This document shows positions 16,501 through 25,404 of a stretch of 40,658 bases of DNA, one piece after another (positions within the stretch are counted from its first letter, which is position 1; every line of letters starts with the position of its first letter). The DNA lies in contig DASTFB010000096.1 of assembly GCA_035709005.1 (NCBI GenBank), positions 1 to 40,658 on the forward strand, in the 5' to 3' direction. Both the position numbers and the translations under genes were made by a program. Under the pieces are notes generated by a model. That model was not told the origin of the DNA. It did not search any database and was given only the letters and a program-made list of their open reading frames with translations. Source of the DNA: Candidatus Methylomirabilota bacterium (lineage in GTDB: Bacteria; Methylomirabilota; Methylomirabilia; Rokubacteriales; CSP1-6).

Positions 16501-17904
16501 GTGACGGCACGCCCGGGAACCCCGGAGCGTCCGCTCCGCGTCGCGATCGTCGGCGCCGGGCCGGCCGGCTACTATGCGGCCGACGCCCTCCTGCGCCAGG
16601 ATGGGGTCGTCGTCGACGTGGACATGTTCGACCGTCTGCCCACGCCGTACGGGCTGGTCCGCCTCGGGGTGGCGCCGGACCATCAGAAGATCAAAAACGT
16701 CACCACCACCTTCGACAAGATCGCCGCCCATCCCCGATTCCGTTTCTTCGGCTGCGTCGAGCTGGGCCGCGACATCAGCGTGGACGATCTCCGGCGGCAC
16801 TACCACCAGATCGTCTACTGCACGGGAGCTCAGACGGACCGGCGGATGGGCATTCCCGGCGAGGATTTCAAGAACAGTCACCCGGCCACCGAGTTCGTCG
16901 CCTGGTACAACGGGCACCCCGACTACCGCGACTGCCAGTTCGATCTGACGCAGGAACGCGTGGCCATCGTCGGCGTGGGCAACGTGGCCGTCGACGTGGC
17001 GCGGATCCTCTGTCGTTCGACGGAGGAGCTGGCGCGCACCGACATCGCCGAGGATGCCCTGGAGGCGCTCGCCCAGAGCCAGGTCAAGGAGGTCTACCTG
17101 CTGGGGCGTCGGGGACCGGCCCAGGCGGCCTTCACCAATCCGGAGATCAAGGAGCTCGGCGAGCTGCCCAACGCCGACCTGGTGGTCCGGGCCGACGAAG
17201 TCGAGCTCGATCCTGTCAGCCGGGCGGCCCTCGAGCGCGATCCGGACCGCGCGACCCGCAAGAAGATGGAGATCCTGCAAGAGTTCGCCCGCCGGCCGGC
17301 CACGGGGAAGCCCCGCCGGCTGATCGTGCGCTTTCTCGTGTCGCCGGTGGCCCTGCTCGGCGACGAGGTCGGGAGCGTCAGGGCGATCCGGCTGGTGAAG
17401 AACCGGCTGTATGCAACGGACACGGGGAGCCTGGTGGCCAAGCCCACCGACGAGTTCGAGGACCTGCCGGCCGGCCTGGTCTTCCGCTCGGTCGGTTACC
17501 GGGGCCTGCCGCTCGCGGACGTGCCGTTCCAGGACGCGACCGGCGTCGTCCCCAACGTGCGAGGCCGCGTCGTGGACCCGACCACGCGCCAGCCCCGGGT
17601 CGGGGAATACGTCGCCGGTTGGATCAAGCGCGGCCCCACCGGCGTGATCGGCACTAACAAACCGGACGCCGTGGAGACGGTCGCCTGCATGATGGAGGAC
17701 CTCGGCCTGGGCCGGGTCCAGGCGCCCGCGGCGCCAGGCGCCGAGGCAGTGGAGCAGCTGGTGCGGGAACGGCAGATCGAGTGCGTGTCGTACGGCGACT
17801 GGCGACGGCTCGACGGGCTCGAGATCGCGCGGGGTCGGCCGCTCAGGCGCCCGCGCGTGAAGTTCACGCGCATCAAAGACATGCTCGCCGCGCTGGGCCG
17901 CTGA
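16501..17904 (+). CDS. Ferredoxin/adrenodoxin-NADP+ reductase, FprA type
   Basis: The 467-residue flavoprotein is homologous to mitochondrial adrenodoxin reductase and mycobacterial FprA. The FAD-binding Rossmann motif is near the start (RVAIVGAGPAGYYAADALL). MFDRLPTPYGLVRLGVAPDHQKIKNV is diagnostic for the family. The NADP(H) site includes RVAIVGVGNVAVDVARIL and the downstream LLGRRGPAQAAFTNPE. The C-terminal GWIKRGPTGVIGTNKPDAVETV closes over both cofactors. It transfers electrons between NADPH and a ferredoxin, and no ferredoxin gene lies in the window. The GTG start at 16501 is 72 bases after the permease stop. Length is full. Confidence 0.93.
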   Translation: MTARPGTPERPLRVAIVGAGPAGYYAADALLRQDGVVVDVDMFDRLPTPYGLVRLGVAPDHQKIKNVTTTFDKIAAHPRFRFFGCVELGRDISVDDLRRHYHQIVYCTGAQTDRRMGIPGEDFKNSHPATEFVAWYNGHPDYRDCQFDLTQERVAIVGVGNVAVDVARILCRSTEELARTDIAEDALEALAQSQVKEVYLLGRRGPAQAAFTNPEIKELGELPNADLVVRADEVELDPVSRAALERDPDRATRKKMEILQEFARRPATGKPRRLIVRFLVSPVALLGDEVGSVRAIRLVKNRLYATDTGSLVAKPTDEFEDLPAGLVFRSVGYRGLPLADVPFQDATGVVPNVRGRVVDPTTRQPRVGEYVAGWIKRGPTGVIGTNKPDAVETVACMMEDLGLGRVQAPAAPGAEAVEQLVRERQIECVSYGDWRRLDGLEIARGRPLRRPRVKFTRIKDMLAALGR

Positions 17905-17912
17905 ATAGCGCC

Positions 17913-17941
17913 TTGACCGCTTCCGTCCTAGGTGGTAAATG
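17913..17941 (+). promoter_or_regulatory. Promoter of the c-type cytochrome gene
   Basis: TTGACC (17913-17918) and TAAATG (17936-17941), separated by exactly 17 bp and with an extended TGG before the -10, lie 45 bases upstream of the cytochrome ATG (17986). A GAGAGGAGG ribosome site precedes the ATG. This is one of the better sigma70-like promoters in the window. Confidence 0.6.
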
Positions 17942-17985
17942 GGCTCGACGTTGTGAACGCCGTCACGAACTCGAGAGGAGGCAGC

Positions 17986-18384
17986 ATGACGAGGCTCGGA
18001 AGGGTGTTGGCCATGGTGGCGGCGGTCACCGTGGTGACCGGCGCGGGCGTCGGCGGCGCCTTGGCCCAGGGCGAGTGGAAGGCCCCGGCATCGGCGAAGG
18101 CCATGAAGAACCCGGTCAAGGGTGTAGGAAGCGCCAAGAAGAACATCGACACGAACTGTGTGCCCTGTCACGGGCCAGGCGGCAAGGGCAACGGCCCGGC
18201 CGCGGCCGCGTTGCCGCCCCCCAAGCCCGCGGACTGGACGTCGCAGAAGGTCCAGAGCGAGGCCGACGGTGAGCTCTTCTGGAAGATCTCCAATGGCCGC
18301 GGAGCCATGCCGCCCTGGAAGCACCTGCCCGAGAAAGACCGCTGGGAGATCGTCAACTACATCCGGACGCTCAAGGGTAAGTAA
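17986..18384 (+). CDS. Periplasmic monohaem c-type cytochrome
   Basis: The 132-residue precursor has a signal peptide (MTRLGRVLAMVAAVTVVTGAG to about ALAQ). A single CxxCH haem site follows (NCVPCHGPGGKGNGPAAAAL), and a Met ligand probably sits in the GRGAMPPWKHLPEKDRWEIVNYIRTLKG segment. The layout is that of class I cytochromes of the cbb3/ethanol dehydrogenase-like type, which carry electrons in the periplasm. The start at ATG 17986 is favoured by GAGGAGG and by the signal peptide, although the frame is open further upstream. A monocistronic unit with its own promoter is likely. Its electron partner is not in the window. Confidence 0.92.
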   Translation: MTRLGRVLAMVAAVTVVTGAGVGGALAQGEWKAPASAKAMKNPVKGVGSAKKNIDTNCVPCHGPGGKGNGPAAAALPPPKPADWTSQKVQSEADGELFWKISNGRGAMPPWKHLPEKDRWEIVNYIRTLKGK

Positions 18385-18469
18385 CCCACCGGCTCCGGCT
18401 GTCTGCCGCGCCCCGGGGCTGCCATCCTCACGGTCTGGCGGTTCCGGGGCGTTCGTTTGTCGGTGAGCG

Positions 18470-19411
18470 GTGACGGTTGCGGGGTGGCGGCTGGCCAGTA
18501 TCGACCTCGGCACGAACACCGTGCGCCTGCTCGTCGTGGAAGCCGAACGGGCGGGAGCCTGGCGGGTGCTCGACCAGGACCAGACGGTCACCCGGCTCGG
18601 CGAGGGGCTGGCGAGCCGCGGATGCCTGGGCGGGGAGCCGATGGCGCGGACGCGCGCGGTGGTCTCCGCGTACCTGGCGCGCGCCCGACGCGCGGGCGCC
18701 GGAGACGTTCGCATCGTGGCGACCAGCGCCGTTCGCGAGGCGGCCAACGGGCCGGACTTCTGTGCCGCGCTCGAGGCGATCGGCGCGGCGGTCCAGGTCG
18801 TGAGCGGCGAGGATGAAGCACGGCTCACCCTGCTCGGAATCGTGCGGGGCCTCGGTTGGCCGGGCGGGCCGCTGCTGGCCTTCGACATCGGGGGCGGGAG
18901 CACCGAGTTCGTGCTGGCCGCCGACGGCCGCGTCGTGGCGTCGGCCAGCCTCCGGCTCGGCGTGGTCGGGCTGGCCGAGCAATACCAGTTTCCCCGCGCC
19001 GTGGACTGGCCACGCTACCGCGAGTTGGAGCAGCTCGTCCGTGGGCGCCTGGTCGCGGAGCTGCCGCCGGCCATCCGCCGGGCCGGGGCGCGCGAGCTCG
19101 TCGGTACCGCCGGGACCGTGACGGCGCTGGCCGCGCTCGACCTCGACCTCACTCGATACGATGCCGGCCGTGTTCACGGCCACCGGCTCCCGCGCGCCGT
19201 CGTGGAGCGGCTGCGGGACCGCCTGGGCGCCCTCACCGTCGAGGAGCGAGCCGCCTTGCCGTGCCTGGAGCCGGGGCGGGCCGACCTCATCGTCCCCGGG
19301 GTCGCCATCACGCTGACCGCGCTCGACGTGATCGGGGCCGACGCCGTCGTGGTCAGCGACTGGGGACTGCGGGAAGGCATTCTGGCCGAGGCCCTGGAGG
19401 GCCACCGATGA
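18470..19411 (+). CDS. Ppx/GppA-family exopolyphosphatase
   Basis: This 313-residue protein has the ASKHA (actin/Hsp70-like) fold. The phosphate-1 motif is LASIDLGTNTVRLLVVE, the middle motif RIVATSAVREAANG, and the phosphate-2 motif LLAFDIGGGSTEFVL. ELVGTAGTVTALAAL and the final VSDWGLREGIL complete the family pattern. Members hydrolyse inorganic polyphosphate or pppGpp, linking to the stringent response. The protein is the short two-domain form without the C-terminal HD-like domains of E. coli Ppx. The GTG start at 18470 gives family-like spacing to the first motif. Its stop overlaps the proline dehydrogenase ATG (ATGA). Confidence 0.93.
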   Translation: MTVAGWRLASIDLGTNTVRLLVVEAERAGAWRVLDQDQTVTRLGEGLASRGCLGGEPMARTRAVVSAYLARARRAGAGDVRIVATSAVREAANGPDFCAALEAIGAAVQVVSGEDEARLTLLGIVRGLGWPGGPLLAFDIGGGSTEFVLAADGRVVASASLRLGVVGLAEQYQFPRAVDWPRYRELEQLVRGRLVAELPPAIRRAGARELVGTAGTVTALAALDLDLTRYDAGRVHGHRLPRAVVERLRDRLGALTVEERAALPCLEPGRADLIVPGVAITLTALDVIGADAVVVSDWGLREGILAEALEGHR

Positions 19412-20337
19412 GCCTGCGCACGCTCTTGCTGGCGCTGGCGACCCGGCCGCGGATCGGCGACTGGATGGATCGACTGCCCGCCACGCGGCGCTTCGTCCGC
19501 CGCTTCGTCGCGGGCACGACGGCCGAAGAGGCGCTGGCCGTCGTGGCCGATCTGAACCGCCGCGGCCTGTGGGGCGCCGTCACCTGTCTGGGCGAGAACG
19601 TGCGGGCCACCGCCGACGCCGAGCATGCGGCGACCCGGTACGTAGACCTGCTGGCCGAAATCAAGCGTCGGGAGCTGGTCGCGCTGCCCTCGCTGAAGCT
19701 GACCCATCTCGGGCTCGACCTTGGCGAGGCGGTCTGTGTGGCGAACCTCACCCGCGTGCTGGAGCAGGGGCGAGCGACCGGCACTCGCGTGTGGATCGAC
19801 ATGGAGTCGTCGTCCTACACCGACCGTACGCTCGCCCTCTACGCCCGATTGCGCCCGCGATACGAAAACGCGGCCTGCGTCGTCCAGGCGTACCTGCGTC
19901 GCACGCCGAACGACGTCGAGCGTTTGATTCCGCTGGGCTCCACCATCCGGCTGTGCAAGGGCGCCTACCGCGAGCCGGCGGCGATCGCGTTTCCCGACCG
20001 GCGGGACGTCGACCGTGCCTTCGCGCACCTGACCGACCGCCTGCTCGCCCCCGACGCCCTGGCCCAGGGCGTGTACACGGGGTTCGCCACCCACGACGAG
20101 CGGCTCATCGCTCATGCCGAGGGCCTCGCCGGCGAGCGTGGCGTCGGCGCCGATCGCTTCGAGATCCAGATGCTGTACGGCATCCGTCCCGAGCTGGCCG
20201 GCGCCTTGCGCGCTCGCGGGCTGTCCGTGCGGGTGCTGGTGCCGTTCGGAGAGGACTGGTACGGGTACTTCATGCGGCGCCTGGCCGAGCGTCCCGCTAA
20301 CCTCGTGTTTCTCCTGCGTAATCTCTGGCGCCGCTGA
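19408..20337 (+). CDS. Proline dehydrogenase (monofunctional)
   Basis: The 309-residue FAD enzyme oxidises proline to 1-pyrroline-5-carboxylate and feeds electrons to the quinone pool. TIM-barrel motifs are visible: LPSLKLTHLGLD, VWIDMESSSYTDRTL, CVVQAYLRRTPND, RLCKGAYREP, GFATHDERLIAHA and EIQMLYGIRPEL. The C-terminal substrate-binding helix (VPFGEDWYGYFMRRLAERPAN) carries the conserved RRxxERPAN arginines. It is the short monofunctional form and lacks the DNA-binding and P5C dehydrogenase parts of PutA. The ATG overlaps the ppx stop, so the two are co-translated. P5C dehydrogenase is not in the window. Confidence 0.95.
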   Translation: MSLRTLLLALATRPRIGDWMDRLPATRRFVRRFVAGTTAEEALAVVADLNRRGLWGAVTCLGENVRATADAEHAATRYVDLLAEIKRRELVALPSLKLTHLGLDLGEAVCVANLTRVLEQGRATGTRVWIDMESSSYTDRTLALYARLRPRYENAACVVQAYLRRTPNDVERLIPLGSTIRLCKGAYREPAAIAFPDRRDVDRAFAHLTDRLLAPDALAQGVYTGFATHDERLIAHAEGLAGERGVGADRFEIQMLYGIRPELAGALRARGLSVRVLVPFGEDWYGYFMRRLAERPANLVFLLRNLWRR

Positions 20338-20346
20338 CGGGCTGAT

Positions 20347-20375
20347 TTGACACCACCGGCAGCCCCGAATATGCT
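20347..20375 (+). promoter_or_regulatory. Consensus-like sigma70 promoter for the HNH gene
   Basis: A perfect TTGACA (20347-20352) is separated by 17 bp from TATGCT (20370-20375). Transcription would start near 20382, only a few bases before the GTG (20386) or ATG (20389), implying a leaderless or nearly leaderless mRNA. Confidence 0.7.
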
Positions 20376-20388
20376 GAGAGCCACTGTG

Positions 20389-20919
20389 ATGGACGATGTC
20401 GCGGTCCTGGTGCTGAACACCACCTTCGAGCCGCTGCATTTCACGAACGCCCGCCGCGCGATCACGCTCTTGCTGGCCGGCAAGGCCGAAGCCGTGGAGG
20501 CGTCTCCCCGCGTCGTGCGCTCACCGTCCGTCATCTTCGCGCTGCCCGCCGTGATCCGGCTCGCCATCTACATCCGCAAGCCGTTCGTCGATCGGGTGGC
20601 CTTCAACAAGAAGAACATCCTGCGCCGCGATGGCTACACCTGCCAGTACTGCAACCGACGCGGCGAGCGCCTGACCGTGGACCACGTCCTGCCCCGCTCG
20701 CGAGGCGGCGAGACGTCGTGGACCAACGTGGTGGCGGCCTGCCTGCGCTGCAACCTCAAGAAGGGCAACCGCCTGCTGGAGGACGCCGGGATGCGGCTCC
20801 TGCGCGAGCCGGTGCATCCGAAGTTCGTGTTCTCCACCCACATGCTGAAGCACCCTCACGCGACTTCGCTGCTCGACTCCTGGCGCAAGTACCTGGTGGC
20901 CGTCTCGGCGCCGCTCTGA
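20389..20919 (+). CDS. HNH endonuclease family protein
   Basis: The 176-residue protein has an N-terminal domain (MDDVAVLVLNTTFEPLHFTN, then ARRAITLLLAGKAEAVE) followed by an HNH/zinc-ribbon domain. This is built from CQYCNRRGERLTVDHVLPRSRGG, then TSWTNVVAACLRCNLKKGNRL. The two CxxC pairs (C-Q-Y-C and C-L-R-C) bind zinc, and the DH ... N ... N pattern is the HNH catalytic core. This domain layout is common in bacterial housekeeping-type HNH proteins of unproven function. ATG 20389 (or the adjoining GTG 20386) is preferred because the promoter at 20347-20375 excludes the upstream in-frame codons. A hairpin repeat begins at its stop codon. It lies directly upstream of uvrB-uvrC, so a DNA-repair link is possible. 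Confidence 0.88.
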   Translation: MDDVAVLVLNTTFEPLHFTNARRAITLLLAGKAEAVEASPRVVRSPSVIFALPAVIRLAIYIRKPFVDRVAFNKKNILRRDGYTCQYCNRRGERLTVDHVLPRSRGGETSWTNVVAACLRCNLKKGNRLLEDAGMRLLREPVHPKFVFSTHMLKHPHATSLLDSWRKYLVAVSAPL

Positions 20920-20969
20920 ACAGGGCCCGGGCAGGGCTGTCGCCACGCCCGTGCCCCGCCGGAATCACC
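20917..20969. repeat. Hairpin repeat, copy 1 (before uvrB)
   Basis: This block of about 53 bp starts with the TGA of the HNH gene and closely matches the block at 22996-23050. Shared parts are TGAACAGGGC, CGGGC, GGGCT.TCGCC and then GCCCGTGCCCCGCCGGAATC (20 bases) followed by ACC. GGGCCCGGGC (20923-20932) pairs with GCCCGTGCCC (20947-20956) with one mismatch, and an inner GGC/GCC stem closes a TGTC loop. It probably acts as a terminator or mRNA-stabilising structure. Confidence 0.75.
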
Positions 20970-20970
20970 C

Positions 20971-22995
<2,025 letters not shown>

Positions 22996-22998
<3 letters not shown>

Positions 22999-23050
22999 AC
23001 AGGGCACGGGCACCCGGGCTATCGCCCGCCCGTGCCCCGCCGGAATCACC
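22996..23050. repeat. Hairpin repeat, copy 2 (after uvrB)
   Basis: This is the second copy of the block at 20917-20969, again beginning with the stop codon (here of uvrB). GGGCACGGGC (23002-23011) pairs perfectly with GCCCGTGCCC (23028-23037). An inner GGGC/GCCC stem closes a TATC loop, with ACCC bulged. The 3' flank CGCCGGAATCACC is identical to copy 1. Confidence 0.8.
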
Positions 23051-23145
23051 GCTGGCGGACGATCACCGGCGTGATGAGAGTTGCTGACATCGGTGCCGCT
23101 CTACCCTCGCCGGGGCCCCTTCCAGTACATACCGCCCGTGCCCGG

Positions 23146-23151
23146 TACAAT
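23146..23151 (+). promoter_or_regulatory. -10 box immediately before uvrC
   Basis: TACAAT ends 6 bases before the GTG at 23158, so the expected transcription start coincides with the start codon (leaderless mRNA). No good -35 is seen at 17 bp. Confidence 0.45.
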
Positions 23152-23157
23152 AGCCCT

Positions 23158-25050
23158 GTGGCGCTCGAGGAGAAGCTGGCCGGGCTGCCCGATCGGCCCG
23201 GGGTTTACTTGTACCGGGACGTCAAGGGACAGGTGCTCTACGTCGGCAAGGCGGCCTCGCTGCGGAGCCGCGTCCGTTCGTACTTCCACGAAGCCCGGCC
23301 TCGCGACGCCAAGACCGACGCCCTGGTGCGTCACATCCACGACCTCGAGTACATCGTCACCGACAACGAGCTGGAAGCGCTGATGCTCGAGGCCAATCTG
23401 GTGCGCAAGCACCGGCCCCGCTACAACATCATCCTGCGGGACGACAAGCACTATCCGTTCCTCAAGCTGACCACCAACGAGGAGTTCCCCCGGCTCGTGG
23501 TCGCTCGTCGCGTCGCCAACGACGGCGCCCAGTACTACGGCCCCTTCTATCCGGCGACCGCGATGCGGGAGACCCTGCGGCTGGTCCGCCAGCTCTTCCC
23601 CCTGCGCACCTGCGCGATCAAGATCGACGGGCGGCTGGAACGGCCCTGCGTGCAGTACTATATCCAGCGCTGCAACGCGCCCTGCACCGGCTGGGAGACG
23701 CGGGAAGGGTACGCGCGCACGGTGCGCGCCGTACAGGACTTCCTCGAGGGCAAGGAGGATGACTTGGCCGTCCGCCTGACCCGGGAGATGGAGGCGGCGG
23801 CCGTCGAGGAGAAGTTCGAGCGTGCCGGCGTGCTCCGCGACCAGATCCAGGCGCTCAACAAGGTTCGGGAGCGCCAGAAGATCATCTCGACCGAGCCGGT
23901 GGACCAGGATGTGATCGGGGTGGTCCGGCAAGGCCAGGATGCCTGCCTCGAGGTGTTCTTCGTGCGCAAGGGACGCCTGATGGGCCAGGAGGCGTTCTTC
24001 GTCGACCGGGTGGCGGGGTGGAGCGACGGCGAGATCCTCTCGGCGTTCCTGCGGCAGTTCTACGGCAAGCAGGTGACGCCGGCGCCCGAGCTCCTGCTCT
24101 CGGAGGCGGTGCCCGAGCCCGATCTGCTCGGGCAGTGGCTGAGCGGGTTGGCCCGCCGTCGCGTGCAGCTGGTGGTGCCCCAGCGCGGGGCCCGGCGCGA
24201 GTTCGTGGCCATGGCCGAGGCCAACGCGGCCATCGCGCTGCAGAACCATCTGCTCTCGAGAGAGAACCGGCAGCAGCTCGTGCTCGAGGAGCTGCAGCGG
24301 GCCCTGAATCTTCCGGGGCTGCCCAACCGGATCGAGGGCTACGACATCTCCTCCATCCACGGCGCCGAGCAGGTGGGGGCGATGGTGGTGTGGGAGAACG
24401 GGGGGCTGAAGAAGGACGACTACAAGCGCTTCCGGATCAAGACGGTGGCGGGCGCCGACGACTTCGCCTCGCTCGCCGAGATGCTGCGGCGGCGGTACGC
24501 GCGCTCCCTGGAGCAGGGCGATCCCCTGCCAGACCTCGTGCTGATCGACGGCGGCCGCGGCCAGCTCAACGTCGGGCTGGCGGTCCTGCAGGAGCTCGGG
24601 CTGGACTGGATTCCCGTGGTGGCGCTGGCCAAGCAGCGGGAGGAGGTGTACCGTAACGAGGCGCTCGAGCCCCTGGTCCTGGACCCGACCTCTCCGGCGC
24701 TGCACACGCTGCAGAAGATCCGCGACGAGGCGCATCGGTTCGCAGTGACGTATCACAAGACGCTCCGGACCAGACGAACCATTCAATCGGTGTTGGATGC
24801 CATTCCCGGGGTGGGCCCCACCATCCGGACGAGCCTCCTCAAGACGCTCGGCTCGGCGCGGCGGGTGCGCGAAGCGAGCGTGGCCGAGCTGGCCGCGGTG
24901 CCCAAAGTGACGCCGAAACTGGCCCAGCGCATCTACGACCACTTCCACGGCGTGGCCGCCTCCGCCGGAGTGGCCGGGGAACCGGGGAAGCTCCGTCAGG
25001 ATTACACCGTCGAGCGCCAGCCTGGCTCGAGGGGAGGTGAGGACGAATGA
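23158..25050 (+). CDS. uvrC: UvrABC excinuclease subunit C
   Basis: The 630-residue dual-incision nuclease has an N-terminal GIY-YIG domain (LPDRPGVYLYRDVKGQVLYVGKA) for the 3' cut and a Cys-rich patch (LERPCVQYYIQRCNAPCTG). A UVR motif for contact with UvrB follows (EEKFERAGVLRDQIQALNKV), then the RNase H-like domain for the 5' cut (IEGYDISSIHGAEQVGAMVVWENG, LVLIDGGRGQLN). C-terminal HhH repeats include VLDAIPGVGPTIRTSLLKTLGS. GTG 23158 gives the normal family N-terminus (ALEEKLAGLPDRPG). The frame is open upstream to 23032 but that part is unlike UvrC. Its stop overlaps the next ATG (ATGA). Confidence 0.96.
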   Translation: MALEEKLAGLPDRPGVYLYRDVKGQVLYVGKAASLRSRVRSYFHEARPRDAKTDALVRHIHDLEYIVTDNELEALMLEANLVRKHRPRYNIILRDDKHYPFLKLTTNEEFPRLVVARRVANDGAQYYGPFYPATAMRETLRLVRQLFPLRTCAIKIDGRLERPCVQYYIQRCNAPCTGWETREGYARTVRAVQDFLEGKEDDLAVRLTREMEAAAVEEKFERAGVLRDQIQALNKVRERQKIISTEPVDQDVIGVVRQGQDACLEVFFVRKGRLMGQEAFFVDRVAGWSDGEILSAFLRQFYGKQVTPAPELLLSEAVPEPDLLGQWLSGLARRRVQLVVPQRGARREFVAMAEANAAIALQNHLLSRENRQQLVLEELQRALNLPGLPNRIEGYDISSIHGAEQVGAMVVWENGGLKKDDYKRFRIKTVAGADDFASLAEMLRRRYARSLEQGDPLPDLVLIDGGRGQLNVGLAVLQELGLDWIPVVALAKQREEVYRNEALEPLVLDPTSPALHTLQKIRDEAHRFAVTYHKTLRTRRTIQSVLDAIPGVGPTIRTSLLKTLGSARRVREASVAELAAVPKVTPKLAQRIYDHFHGVAASAGVAGEPGKLRQDYTVERQPGSRGGEDE

Positions 25051-25313
25051 AGAAGATGCTGGCAGTGTTCGCCGTCGTGGTGGCCAGCGCGTTCCTGGGG
25101 GGCACCGTGGCCGAGGCCAATCAGTGCCCAACTCTGATCAAGCAGCTCAGAGACGCGGCGGCCAAGGAGAAGGACCCGAAGAAGAAGGCCACGATCCAGA
25201 AGCTGACCGCGGAGGCCCAGAAGCTGCACGACACCGGCAAGCATGCCGACTCGGTGAAGAAGGCCGACGAGGCCGCCAAGGCGGCGGGAATCATGCTGCA
25301 AAAGAAGATGTAG
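25047..25313 (+). CDS. Small Lys/Ala-rich exported protein
   Basis: The 88-residue protein begins with a good signal peptide (MKKMLAVFAVVVASAFLGGT, cleavage near VAEA). The mature part has about 64 residues, is strongly helical and rich in Lys, Ala and Asp/Glu, with a single Cys (NQCPTLIKQLRDAAAKEKD). It ends GIMLQKKM. No family is recognised. Such proteins may bind nucleic acid, metals or envelope polymers, but nothing here decides it. The ATG overlaps the uvrC stop, with GAGGGGAGGTGAGG upstream as ribosome site. A strong intrinsic terminator follows 15 bases after the stop, so it ends the uvrC transcript. Confidence 0.75.
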   Translation: MKKMLAVFAVVVASAFLGGTVAEANQCPTLIKQLRDAAAKEKDPKKKATIQKLTAEAQKLHDTGKHADSVKKADEAAKAAGIMLQKKM

Positions 25314-25328
25314 GTCCTTCCGACCTAC

Positions 25329-25365
25329 CGGCCCCTCCGCCCGGTGTGCGGAGGGGCCGTTTCTT
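25329..25365 (+). terminator. Rho-independent terminator after uvrC and the small exported gene
   Basis: CGGCCCCTCCGC (25329-25340) and GCGGAGGGGCCG (25348-25359) form a perfect 12-bp stem with a 7-base loop (CCGGTGT), followed by TTTCTT. This is the clearest intrinsic terminator in the window and separates uvrC from leuS. Confidence 0.9.
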
Positions 25366-25392
25366 GCCTCTGCTCCCCCAGTCTGGTAGAAC
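25364..25392 (+). promoter_or_regulatory. Possible leuS promoter
   Basis: TTGCCT (25364-25369) and TAGAAC (25387-25392), 17 bp apart, end 12 bases before the leuS ATG. Each hexamer matches the consensus only in part. It overlaps the T-tract of the preceding terminator. Confidence 0.35.
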
Positions 25393-25404
25393 ACAAGCCT
25401 GATC

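Noticed and set aside
16198-18903. 901-codon open frame on the minus strand
   Set aside because: It runs antisense across four well-supported genes and their promoters and has no protein-like features.
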